5,880 bases of DNA, taken from assembly GCA_002421475.1 (NCBI GenBank), contig DIJW01000087.1:1-5880 (forward strand), given 5' to 3'. A program made the position numbers and the translations under genes. Every line of letters begins with the position of its first letter. Positions within the stretch are counted from its first letter, which is position 1. The notes beneath the pieces were generated by a model. It saw only the letters and a program-made list of their open reading frames with translations. It was not told the DNA's origin and ran no database searches. Below are positions 1 to 5,558 of the stretch, piece after piece. The DNA comes from Thiomicrospira sp. UBA5634 (GTDB taxonomy: Bacteria > Pseudomonadota > Gammaproteobacteria > Thiomicrospirales > Thiomicrospiraceae).

Positions 1-83
1 TGGATCGGGGTGGGGGTGGTGTAGCCTTCATCAGTAACAGCTTTCACCAAGGCGTCAGCTAAACCTAGTTCAGTAAATTTCAT
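1..83 (-). CDS. rhlE: DEAD-box ATP-dependent RNA helicase, RhlE-like, N-terminal fragment
   Basis: Only the first 27 complete codons, plus two bases of codon 28, lie in the window; the gene runs off the left edge. The translation starts MKFTELGLADALVKAVTDEG and continues YTTPTPI followed by a CA- codon (Gln or His, surely Gln). This is the Q motif of DEAD-box helicases: GYxxPTPIQ with an aromatic residue (Phe3) 17 residues upstream of the motif Gly. The family unwinds RNA duplexes using ATP in ribosome assembly and mRNA turnover in the cytoplasm. The FxELGL...AV...GY pattern fits RhlE best, but SrmB, DeaD and RhlB share the Q motif, so the exact paralogue is inferred. The ATG at 83-81 is preceded by a modest GAGA Shine-Dalgarno element (94-91) at 7-nt spacing. 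The gene diverges from the exported-protein gene at 282. The ATPase and helicase motifs are outside the window, so intactness cannot be judged. Confidence 0.8.
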   Translation of the reverse strand, partial: MKFTELGLADALVKAVTDEGYTTPTPI

Positions 84-198
84 GTTCAAGTCTCATAAGT
101 TAAATGCGACCTGAATCTGAAGTTTAACCAAACCAAATCGCGTATATAAAAGGAGCGCAAAGCTTACAGGAGTTTAGGGATAAAAGCGAGTAATGTCT

Positions 199-227
199 TT
201 AATACTCAAGCAATTAACGAGTAGAAT
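199..227 (+). promoter_or_regulatory. Candidate sigma70-type promoter for the exported PEBP-like gene
   Basis: A TTAATA box (199-204, four of six matches to TTGACA) and a TAGAAT box (222-227, five of six matches to TATAAT) are separated by exactly 17 nt. Transcription would begin near 233-235, at the left arm of the hairpin at 230-259, giving a leader of about 47 nt before the ATG at 282. It rests on box matching alone in AT-rich intergenic DNA, so it is a candidate only. Confidence 0.35.
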
Positions 228-229
228 TA

Positions 230-259
230 TTTGTTATCTGTCAGGCGGCAGATAACAAA
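230..259 (+). promoter_or_regulatory. Strong hairpin / dyad in the 5' leader of the exported PEBP-like gene
   Basis: TTTGTTATCTG (230-240) and CAGATAACAAA (249-259) are perfect 11-nt inverted repeats. Two more inner pairs (T241-G248 wobble, C242-G247) extend the stem to 13 pairs closed by an AGGC loop (243-246). The structure ends 10 nt before the GGAGG ribosome binding site (270-274). It overlaps the predicted transcription start, so it could be a 5' mRNA-stabilising or regulatory hairpin, or a DNA operator bound by a dimeric regulator. It is not an obvious terminator, because no T-run follows it on either strand. The inverted repeat is seen directly; its role is unknown. Confidence 0.6.
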
Positions 260-281
260 AACAATCTCTGGAGGAGTCAAT

Positions 282-797
282 ATGAAATATCAAACACGTA
301 GTTTAGTGGCGGCGTTAGCGCTGACGTTAAGTATTCCGGCGCAAGCGTTGGTAGCTGAATTAGCCGATCCGGTTTGGAATGGTGAAGTTGTACCTAAAGG
401 CATGCAGTGTCAAAAGTTTGGTGGTGATGCGCCGCGAACACCAGGCCTGGTGGTGAGTCAGATTCCGGAAGGTACCAATGTGTTAATTTTTGAATACAGC
501 GATCGCAGCCATAAACCGATGGATAACGGCGGTCACGGTAAGTTTGGTTTTGCGTTAAATCAGCAAACCGGTACAGCGTGGATTCCACAAGTATCCGGTC
601 ATAGTTTTGATTTGCCGACCGGGTTTTTCTTGATCGAAGCGCACCGTAATCCGAAATGGGATAAAGCGGGGGCGTATATGCCGCCTTGTTCCGGTGGAAA
701 AAGTAACAGTTATTATGTAACAGTGAAAGCGGCGCAAGTAAAAGATAATGCGATGGAAATTAAAGCACAGACGGTATTGGAGTTAGGAAAATACTAA
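282..797 (+). CDS. Exported divergent PEBP-like (YbhB/YbcL-type) protein
   Basis: This encodes 171 residues. The ATG at 282 is chosen because GGAGG (270-274) sits 7 nt upstream and the protein then begins with a clean Sec signal peptide: Lys2 and Arg6, a hydrophobic stretch at about 8-18, and likely cleavage after AQA (residues 20-22) or LVA (23-25). An in-frame TTG at 231 would place non-signal sequence in front and would start inside the leader hairpin. The mature part resembles phosphatidylethanolamine-binding proteins. VPKGMQC, then VSQIPEGTNVLIFEYSD (58-74), matches the family's IPxxYTC...GVPEGTKSLALIVDD pattern, and AYMPPCSGGKSNSYYVTV (131-148) matches GYxGPCPPxGxHRYxFxV. The usual ligand-site residues are altered: DPDxP becomes SDRSHKP and the GxHR motif becomes GKSNSYY, so anion or phospholipid binding may be lost or changed. 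Cys43 and Cys136 could form a periplasmic disulfide. It is monocistronic and convergent with the c-di-GMP operon. The family call is by pattern; the function is unknown. Confidence 0.6.
   Translation: MKYQTRSLVAALALTLSIPAQALVAELADPVWNGEVVPKGMQCQKFGGDAPRTPGLVVSQIPEGTNVLIFEYSDRSHKPMDNGGHGKFGFALNQQTGTAWIPQVSGHSFDLPTGFFLIEAHRNPKWDKAGAYMPPCSGGKSNSYYVTVKAAQVKDNAMEIKAQTVLELGKY
439..455. repeat. Copy 1 of the CACCAGGCCTGGTG palindromic motif, inside the PEBP-like gene
   Basis: CACCAGGCCTGGTG (439-452) is a perfect 14-nt palindrome. With the following GTG, all 17 nt (439-455) are identical to part of the palindrome at 813-840, and 16 nt are shared with the palindrome at 4589-4606. Here it is read as codons for Thr-Pro-Gly-Leu-Val-Val within the mature exported protein, so it cannot be explained as a terminator. 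Confidence 0.75.
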
Positions 798-812
798 GTG
801 CGATCTGAGAAA

Positions 813-840
813 AACCCACCACCAGGCCTGGTGGTGGGTT
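813..840 (-). terminator. Perfect 28-nt palindrome, likely rho-independent terminator of the c-di-GMP operon (copy 2 of the motif)
   Basis: The 14-nt arms AACCCACCACCAGG and CCTGGTGGTGGGTT are perfectly complementary about an axis between 826 and 827. Folded as RNA this gives roughly a 12-pair GC-rich stem with a GGCC loop. Reading the minus strand, the stem runs into TTTTTCTC (814 down to 807), a reasonable U-tract, and it lies 18 nt after the stop codon at 859. Reading plus, 15 nt after the stop at 797, the stem is followed by only TT and then AATGC, so termination of the plus-strand gene is probably weaker. It serves the convergent junction, possibly in both directions. Confidence 0.75.
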
Positions 841-858
841 AATGCAATAAATTCAGTC

Positions 859-1482
859 TTATTGGCTTGTACGATAACGGAGAATGTCTTTATCATCGGC
901 AATTAAAATCAGCTCTAATCCCTTATCAAGATAAAACCAACTGGCAATGCCTTCTTCACTGCTACGAATGTGATCAGGTTGACCAAAACGTTTTTCTATC
1001 GCAATTTCAGATAAATTACGTCGCGGTACAATTGTTACTTCATAGATTGGATAATTAAACAACGCCAGCGTGTCTTCACTGTTTAACTGAACTTCGCGCG
1101 CACCTTGTTGAGAAACGGTGATTCGTGCACCACGCGAAAAATAGCCATCCAATTCTTCAGCATCAATCTTTAATTTCAATACCATTGAAGCATGAATGGA
1201 GCCGATATACATCGAACCCAGATATCCTTCCGCACTTTTTTGTCCATCCGGCATTTCGAATAGTTTAACTTCAATATCACGGCCATACAGATCCATCACG
1301 TCTTTCATGGTTGATTTATTTAGCACTAAACCTAACGCGTGTAATTCACCATTTTGCTGATAGGCGGCATTCCACGGTAAATGGCTTTCATTGACCTCGA
1401 CATGATTAGGAGATAACGACATTAGCAATACAAACAAGCCGACGCTGGCGGCGAGTACCCAGTAAATTGGTCTATTTTTCAT
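859..1482 (-). CDS. Membrane-anchored periplasmic protein of unknown function, possibly BamE/SmpA-like fold
   Basis: This encodes 207 residues and I do not recognise a named gene. Residues 1-5 are basic, residues 6-23 form a single hydrophobic segment (YWVLAASVGLFVLLMSL) and about 184 hydrophilic residues follow, so it is probably a signal-anchored protein facing the periplasm. There is no lipobox and no cysteine anywhere. Two stretches resemble each other loosely and recall the BamE/SmpA pattern of a short helix followed by a strand: LGLVLNKSTMKDVMDLYG (50-67), and NLSEIAIEKRFGQPD (156-170) followed by ASWFYLDKGLELIL. That fold suggestion is inference. It is the last gene of the operon. Its ATG overlaps the stop of the membrane-protein gene by 4 nt (ATGA, 1482-1479), with GGATGAG about 8 nt upstream, so translation is probably coupled. 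The tight coupling suggests it works with the four-helix membrane protein before it. Confidence 0.85.
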   Translation of the reverse strand: MKNRPIYWVLAASVGLFVLLMSLSPNHVEVNESHLPWNAAYQQNGELHALGLVLNKSTMKDVMDLYGRDIEVKLFEMPDGQKSAEGYLGSMYIGSIHASMVLKLKIDAEELDGYFSRGARITVSQQGAREVQLNSEDTLALFNYPIYEVTIVPRRNLSEIAIEKRFGQPDHIRSSEEGIASWFYLDKGLELILIADDKDILRYRTSQ

Positions 1483-2075
1483 GCTTTTGACTCATCCGTT
1501 GGCGCGGCTTTCGCGCGGTCATCAAACTCACCCAATTCGATATTGGCGTTTGCATCGCGCGGTAATGCCTTCGCAATTTTTTTGTCTATTATGCCTTTAC
1601 CGGCGTCATAGACGGAAATACCGGTTTGTAAGAAAGTATACAACACGGCAAAAAAGATGATGGCTGCGCCAAAAAACATCGTAATCACTTGGAAAATCGG
1701 AGTGGAGTCACCGGCATCGGAGAAATTATTCATCGACAAACCGCCCGGCATCATCCACTGAATCAGGTTGTAAATCATCACTAGGGCGAATGCCACAATA
1801 TAACTGATAATCAAAATGCGACCACGTTGCCAAGCTAATGTCCAATGGGCGGCGACAAACCAGCTGTCGGTTTGGCGTTTTTTCTGGCCATGTAAATAGA
1901 TATAACCCAATACACTTAAAGAAATCAGCGGAATCAATGCAAACATTAACGGTTCGCCGCTGGTTTTAAGAATAGATAACGACAGAAATAGGTGAGTGAG
2001 CAAAATATTGAGGTTAAAAATATGATGCGGATTTTTGGCGCGTTGGGCTTCTTGTTCGGTGACTTGGTATTGCAT
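1479..2075 (-). CDS. Four-helix inner-membrane protein of unknown function
   Basis: This encodes 198 residues. Hydrophobic segments at about 19-37, 43-62, 87-106 and 127-150 predict four transmembrane helices as two hairpins, with the polar N-terminus and the charged C-terminal tail (about 157-198) on the same side, most likely cytoplasmic. The short loop between helices 1 and 2 is SGEP and the basic HGQKKRQ stretch follows helix 2, which fits the positive-inside rule. The loop between helices 3 and 4 (WMMPGGLSMNNFSDAGDST) would be periplasmic. No catalytic or transport motif is recognisable. The start is well supported: GAGG (2086-2083) lies 7 nt before the ATG, and the gene begins 15 nt after the HPt stop codon. 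Its 3' end overlaps the next gene by 4 nt. Position in the operon suggests a sensor, a partner or an output of the phosphorelay and c-di-GMP pair, but nothing in the protein itself shows which. Confidence 0.85.
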   Translation of the reverse strand: MQYQVTEQEAQRAKNPHHIFNLNILLTHLFLSLSILKTSGEPLMFALIPLISLSVLGYIYLHGQKKRQTDSWFVAAHWTLAWQRGRILIISYIVAFALVMIYNLIQWMMPGGLSMNNFSDAGDSTPIFQVITMFFGAAIIFFAVLYTFLQTGISVYDAGKGIIDKKIAKALPRDANANIELGEFDDRAKAAPTDESKA

Positions 2076-2090
2076 GCTAAGACCTCGGGA

Positions 2091-2435
2091 TTAAAATTCG
2101 GCAATGTAGTTTTGTAGTACTTGAGCTAACTGGGCGTATGCAAGTTCAATTTCGGCAAACACCTCACCGGCGTTTTCAAGTTGGTTGTGACGTCCCATAT
2201 CTTCCAGTTGCAAACTCAGCGGCGGTATTTGGGTTGCCCCAAGATTAGCCGAGCTCCCTTTAAGGGTGTGGGCGTGTATTTTTAAATTCGGTGCATCCTG
2301 TTGTGCAATATCTTGGCGAATTTGCTCAATCAATTTGGGCGTTAATTCAAGGTAGCTATTTAAGATGGGTTTGAGCTCATCACCAATCACGCTTTTCAGC
2401 ATATTGAGATTGTCAAAGTCGATCGGCTGCGTCAT
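2091..2435 (-). CDS. Stand-alone histidine phosphotransfer (HPt) protein
   Basis: This encodes 114 residues, the usual size for a single HPt four-helix bundle. The signature AHTLKGSSANLGA (55-67) contains the phospho-accepting His56 with the conserved Lys59-Gly60 and the Ser-Ala-x-Leu-Gly pattern after it. HPt proteins shuttle phosphate between the receiver of a hybrid histidine kinase and the receiver of a response regulator in the cytoplasm. Here the obvious partner is the receiver of the protein encoded immediately upstream, since the two genes overlap by 4 nt (ATGA, 2435-2432). A good AAGGA site (2446-2442) lies 6 nt before the ATG inside the end of the upstream gene, so translation is likely coupled. 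No hybrid kinase is present in the window, so the phosphate source must be encoded elsewhere. Without other domains the protein cannot act as a kinase itself. Confidence 0.9.
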   Translation of the reverse strand: MTQPIDFDNLNMLKSVIGDELKPILNSYLELTPKLIEQIRQDIAQQDAPNLKIHAHTLKGSSANLGATQIPPLSLQLEDMGRHNQLENAGEVFAEIELAYAQLAQVLQNYIAEF

Positions 2436-4513
2436 GGCGTATCCTTAGCAAACTTGGATTGCGTTAAATAGTCGATAAACTGTTGCGCACGCATCGGTTT
2501 ACCAAATTTGAAGCCTTGGAGTATATCGCAATTTTTTTCTTGAAGGAATGCAATCTGGCTCTCATCTTCAACGCCCTCTGCGACCACCTCAAGGCTTAAA
2601 CCATCTGCCATGGCAATAATGGTACGAGCAATCGCCTGACCTTCTTTCGTCTGTAGATTGGCGATAAATGAGCGATCAATTTTAATCGTGTCTATCGGAA
2701 AACTATGCAAATACGCTAGTGATGAATAGCCGGTACCAAAATCGTCGATTGAAATCGACACACCCATCGCCTTGAGACTTTTGAGAATATTAATATTCTG
2801 TTCCGCATTACTCATAGCGAAGCTTTCGGTAATTTCTAAATCAAGATAACGTGCCGGAATTTTTGTTTGGGTTAATACCTCTTGCACATCCGCAATCAAA
2901 TTGGATTGGGTGAATTGGCGAGCCGACAAGTTTACGCCTACTCGCAGGGTGTTGAATTCCATACTATGCCAAATTTCGAGTTGTTTGATCGCCTGCATTA
3001 AAACAAATCGACCGATGTCAACGATCAGCCCGGTGCTTTCAGCGAGTGGCACAAAAACCACTGGCGATACGATGCCCATTTTAGGGTGATTCCAGCGCAC
3101 TAACGCTTCCGCGCCAACCGGTTGCAGGGTATGGCCGTCAACTTGGGGCTGGTAATAAACTTCTATTTCACCATTTTCCAACGCCCGCCGCAGATCATTC
3201 TCCAACATCAATTGATGTTTGGCTTCGGCATTCATTTCTGCTCGGTAAAACAAAAATTGATTACCGCCGTGTTGTTTTGCCTGGCCGCGAGCAATATTGG
3301 CATCACGCAATAACTGTTCAGCCGTTGTGCCATCTTCAGGATAGCTGGCGATGCCCATGCTATATGTAATAAACAGCTCTTGCTCATGAATAATAAACGG
3401 TTTTTTTAGATCTTGAATAAACCTGCTAATGAGTAGATTGAGTTCCTTGGAATCCTGAAATTGTCGCACAATCACCGCAAACTCATCACTGCCTAAACGA
3501 GCAATAAAATCACCTTCGCGGGTGATGCGTTTTAAACGCTGGGCAAGTGATACCAGCAAGCTGTCACCGTCTTGTTGACCCAGGTTGTCGTTAATGGCTT
3601 TAAACCGATCAACGTCAAAAATAATTACCGCACTCTGTTGACTGGGTTTTAGGTTGATACAGTGTTGGCTTAACTCTTCGGTAAAAAAAGATCGGTTTGC
3701 AATGTCTGTCAAATTATCATGATTAGCTTGGTAATCAATCATGCTTTCGGCCTTATGCAAACGACTGATGTCCTGCACCGAACCGATAATATGTGTCATT
3801 TGGCCGTTTTCGTCATACTGAACTTCACCGATACATTCAATATGGCTTAAACCGCGCTGCGGATTTTGTACCCGAAAACTCACTCCAATATGTGATTGAC
3901 CACGTGAAGCTTCAGCAATGGTTTGCTGAATTATCGCTAAATCTTGCGGCAAAACATTGGCAATAAAATTGTCTAGGTTAATACCGTCTTGTTTGGGGAT
4001 GTTAAATAAGCGAAAGGCAGAATCCGAACCGCTAACCTGATCATGAATGGCATCCCATTCCCAATAACCGAGTTTGGCCAGTTTTTGCGCATAATTGAGT
4101 TGAGCCTGACTGCGGCGTAAGTCATCTTCAATTTGACTAGAACGAATCGCATAACGTACGCGCTGGCTGAGTAAACTCCAATTAATTGGTTTGGTTACAA
4201 AGTCGGTTGCACCAACTTCAAACGCCCGATCAATCGAAGACAAGTCCTCCAGTGCGGTTAACATCAAAATCGGTACTGCGCGTTCACGTTCATAATGCCG
4301 AATGGCGGTAATGGTTTCATAACCGTCCATTTCCGGCATCATCGCATCCATCAGTACCAACAGAGGTTGATGTTTAATAAATTGATTTAATCCATCACGG
4401 CCATTCACGGCTTCAATGACATTAAAGCCGGACTTTTGTAATACCTTAGCCAGCGTGGTTCGCGTAGTAACGTCATCTTCAATGATCAGAATTAAGGCGC
4501 GCGATTTGGTCAT
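2432..4513 (-). CDS. Response regulator with REC-PAS-GGDEF(GSDEF)-EAL domains, likely c-di-GMP phosphodiesterase
   Basis: This encodes 693 residues with no membrane segment, so it is cytoplasmic. An N-terminal receiver (about 7-122) keeps all key residues: acidic cluster Glu12/Asp13/Asp14, phospho-acceptor Asp56, Thr86 and Lys108-Pro109. A helical linker (about 125-147) leads into a PAS/PAC domain (about 148-255; LGYWEWD, then GSVQDISRLHKAE). The GGDEF domain (about 260-425) has the metal-binding FDVDRFKAIND region (Asp300) and an intact RxxD inhibitory site (Arg332-Asp335) 5 residues before the signature, but the signature is GSDEF (341-345), with Ser in place of the second Gly. The EAL domain (about 433-685) looks fully catalytic: EALVRW (469-474), NLSARQF (Asn528), EITES (Glu560), DDFGTGYSS (Asp590/591), KID (Lys611), AEGVE (Glu646) and QGF (Gln666). 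Predicted activity is hydrolysis of c-di-GMP, gated by phosphorylation; cyclase activity is uncertain. It is the first gene of the operon. The Shine-Dalgarno is weak (AAAG at 4524-4521). Confidence 0.93.
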   Translation of the reverse strand: MTKSRALILIIEDDVTTRTTLAKVLQKSGFNVIEAVNGRDGLNQFIKHQPLLVLMDAMMPEMDGYETITAIRHYERERAVPILMLTALEDLSSIDRAFEVGATDFVTKPINWSLLSQRVRYAIRSSQIEDDLRRSQAQLNYAQKLAKLGYWEWDAIHDQVSGSDSAFRLFNIPKQDGINLDNFIANVLPQDLAIIQQTIAEASRGQSHIGVSFRVQNPQRGLSHIECIGEVQYDENGQMTHIIGSVQDISRLHKAESMIDYQANHDNLTDIANRSFFTEELSQHCINLKPSQQSAVIIFDVDRFKAINDNLGQQDGDSLLVSLAQRLKRITREGDFIARLGSDEFAVIVRQFQDSKELNLLISRFIQDLKKPFIIHEQELFITYSMGIASYPEDGTTAEQLLRDANIARGQAKQHGGNQFLFYRAEMNAEAKHQLMLENDLRRALENGEIEVYYQPQVDGHTLQPVGAEALVRWNHPKMGIVSPVVFVPLAESTGLIVDIGRFVLMQAIKQLEIWHSMEFNTLRVGVNLSARQFTQSNLIADVQEVLTQTKIPARYLDLEITESFAMSNAEQNINILKSLKAMGVSISIDDFGTGYSSLAYLHSFPIDTIKIDRSFIANLQTKEGQAIARTIIAMADGLSLEVVAEGVEDESQIAFLQEKNCDILQGFKFGKPMRAQQFIDYLTQSKFAKDTP

Positions 4514-4545
4514 GATGAAACTTTAAGATTAATTGTTCGTTTTGT

Positions 4546-4574
4546 AGTGTAGTCTTAATACGATTAAATTTAAA
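4546..4574 (-). promoter_or_regulatory. Candidate sigma70-type promoter for the c-di-GMP operon
   Basis: On the minus strand TTTAAA (4574-4569) and TACACT (4551-4546), each matching four of six consensus positions, are spaced 17 nt apart and lie about 33 nt before the ATG at 4513. The segment sits between the pip terminator and the operon's first gene, where a promoter is expected. The flanking DNA is very AT-rich, so other box pairs could be drawn. Confidence 0.3.
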
Positions 4575-4588
4575 TAATCTAATTAAAT

Positions 4589-4606
4589 ACCACCAGGCCT
4601 GGTGGT
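4589..4606 (-). terminator. 18-nt perfect palindrome at the end of pip, likely terminator (copy 3 of the motif)
   Basis: ACCACCAGGCCTGGTGGT is a perfect palindrome with its axis between 4597 and 4598. Read on the minus strand it begins at the last base of the pip stop codon TAA and is followed by ATTTAATTAGATTATTT, AT-rich but with no solid U-tract. The stem is about 7 pairs around a GGCC loop, so it is a plausible but not strong rho-independent terminator separating typA-pip from the c-di-GMP operon. It shares 16 identical nt with copies 1 and 2. Confidence 0.55.
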
Positions 4607-5553
4607 TAAATTGTCATAAAACGACGAGTAGTGGCCACTAACGCCTGAGATATTTCAGTTTCAAATGCAGAATGTCCGGCTTGTTCGCAAATAATAAAGT
4701 CTGCATTGGGTAATGTGGCTTTTAATGCAAAGGCTTGGTTAATTGGACAAACCATATCATAACGCCCATGAACGATGGTGGTCGGGATATGGGAAATGAT
4801 ATGGGTTTGCTGCAAGATTTGATTTGGACGAATAAACGCCTTGTGGATAAAGTAGTGACATTCGATTCGTGCCATTGCCAGCGCATGATGCGGATCAGCA
4901 AAATGATTCACTAAATCGTTATCGGTTTTTAGGGTTGAAGTACGACCTTCCCAGACTGACCAAGCCTCGGCGGCACGCATTCTGGCCACTTCATCTTCAC
5001 CTGTTAATAGCTTGTAATAGGCTTGTACAAGGGTTTTGCGGTCGATTTGTGCGATTGGCGCAATGAAATCTTGCCAATAATCCGCATAAAATTCACTGGC
5101 ACCTTTTTGGTAAAACCAATCAATATCTTCGTCTCGACATAAAAAGATACCGCGTAAAATCAGGCCTTTGACAACTTGTGGATAACTTTGTGCGTAAAGT
5201 AAAGCCAAAGTTGAACCCCAGGAACCGCCAAAAAGAATCCATTGTTCAATTGCCAAATGTCGGCGTAATACTTCCAGATCTGCAATTAAGTGAGAGGTTG
5301 TGTTATTGGCTAAACTGGCATGGGGAGTCGAACGACCTGAGCCGCGTTGATCAAGCAGAATAATACGATAATGATGGGGGTCAAAGAATTGACGGTGACG
5401 CGGTGAACAACCACCGCCCGGGCCACCGTGAATAAACACGATAGGCTGACCAAGCGGATTGCCGGATTGTTCGTAATACAAACTATGACCATCTCCTACC
5501 TCGAGAAAGTCCTGTTGAAAAGGCTCAATCGGTGGGTAGAGAGGGTTAGTCAT
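4606..5553 (-). CDS. pip: Prolyl iminopeptidase (proline-specific aminopeptidase, alpha/beta hydrolase, family S33)
   Basis: This encodes 315 residues, the normal length for the bacterial family. It removes N-terminal proline from peptides in the cytoplasm. The oxyanion-loop motif HGGPGGG (42-48), DQRGSGRS (68-75) and nucleophile elbow GGSWGS (109-114, Ser111) are all present. Asp266 in HGRYDMVCP and His294 in AGHSAFE complete the catalytic triad. The cap region (about 140-240) carries the family's RAAEAWSVWEG segment (193-203) and the acidic Glu231 in ARIECHYF, typical of residues that bind the substrate's free amino end. There is no signal peptide. The ATG at 5553 lies 5 nt after the typA stop. 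Its AAAGGG ribosome binding site (5567-5562, 8-nt spacing) is formed by the last codons of typA, so pip is probably co-transcribed and coupled with typA. The stop codon abuts the palindrome at 4589-4606. Nothing looks broken. Confidence 0.95.
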   Translation of the reverse strand: MTNPLYPPIEPFQQDFLEVGDGHSLYYEQSGNPLGQPIVFIHGGPGGGCSPRHRQFFDPHHYRIILLDQRGSGRSTPHASLANNTTSHLIADLEVLRRHLAIEQWILFGGSWGSTLALLYAQSYPQVVKGLILRGIFLCRDEDIDWFYQKGASEFYADYWQDFIAPIAQIDRKTLVQAYYKLLTGEDEVARMRAAEAWSVWEGRTSTLKTDNDLVNHFADPHHALAMARIECHYFIHKAFIRPNQILQQTHIISHIPTTIVHGRYDMVCPINQAFALKATLPNADFIICEQAGHSAFETEISQALVATTRRFMTI

Positions 5554-5558
5554 GGTTG

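Noticed and set aside
84..180. Possible promoter for the helicase around TTTATATACG (150-141, minus)
   Set aside because: A -10-like TATATA or TATACG can be read, but no acceptable -35 box lies at 16-18 nt, so it is not listed as a feature.
193..255. Small 20-codon reading frame (MSLILKQLTSRI...) that could be a leader peptide
   Set aside because: There is no well-placed ribosome binding site (AGGAG at 168-172 is about 20 nt away), the frame starts upstream of the predicted transcription start and its composition shows no attenuator-like run of codons.
231..281. Upstream in-frame TTG start giving a 17-residue extension of the exported protein
   Set aside because: It lies in the leader hairpin, lacks a Shine-Dalgarno sequence and would bury the signal peptide, whereas the ATG at 282 has GGAGG at the right distance.
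501..508. GCGATCGC, the cyanobacterial HIP1 octamer
   Set aside because: It was noticed once within the PEBP-like gene; the protein content is gammaproteobacterial and a single octamer is expected by chance.
2901..3313. Short plus-strand frames opposite the EAL and GGDEF region
   Set aside because: They are antisense to well-conserved catalytic motifs, with no supporting ribosome binding sites or recognisable products.
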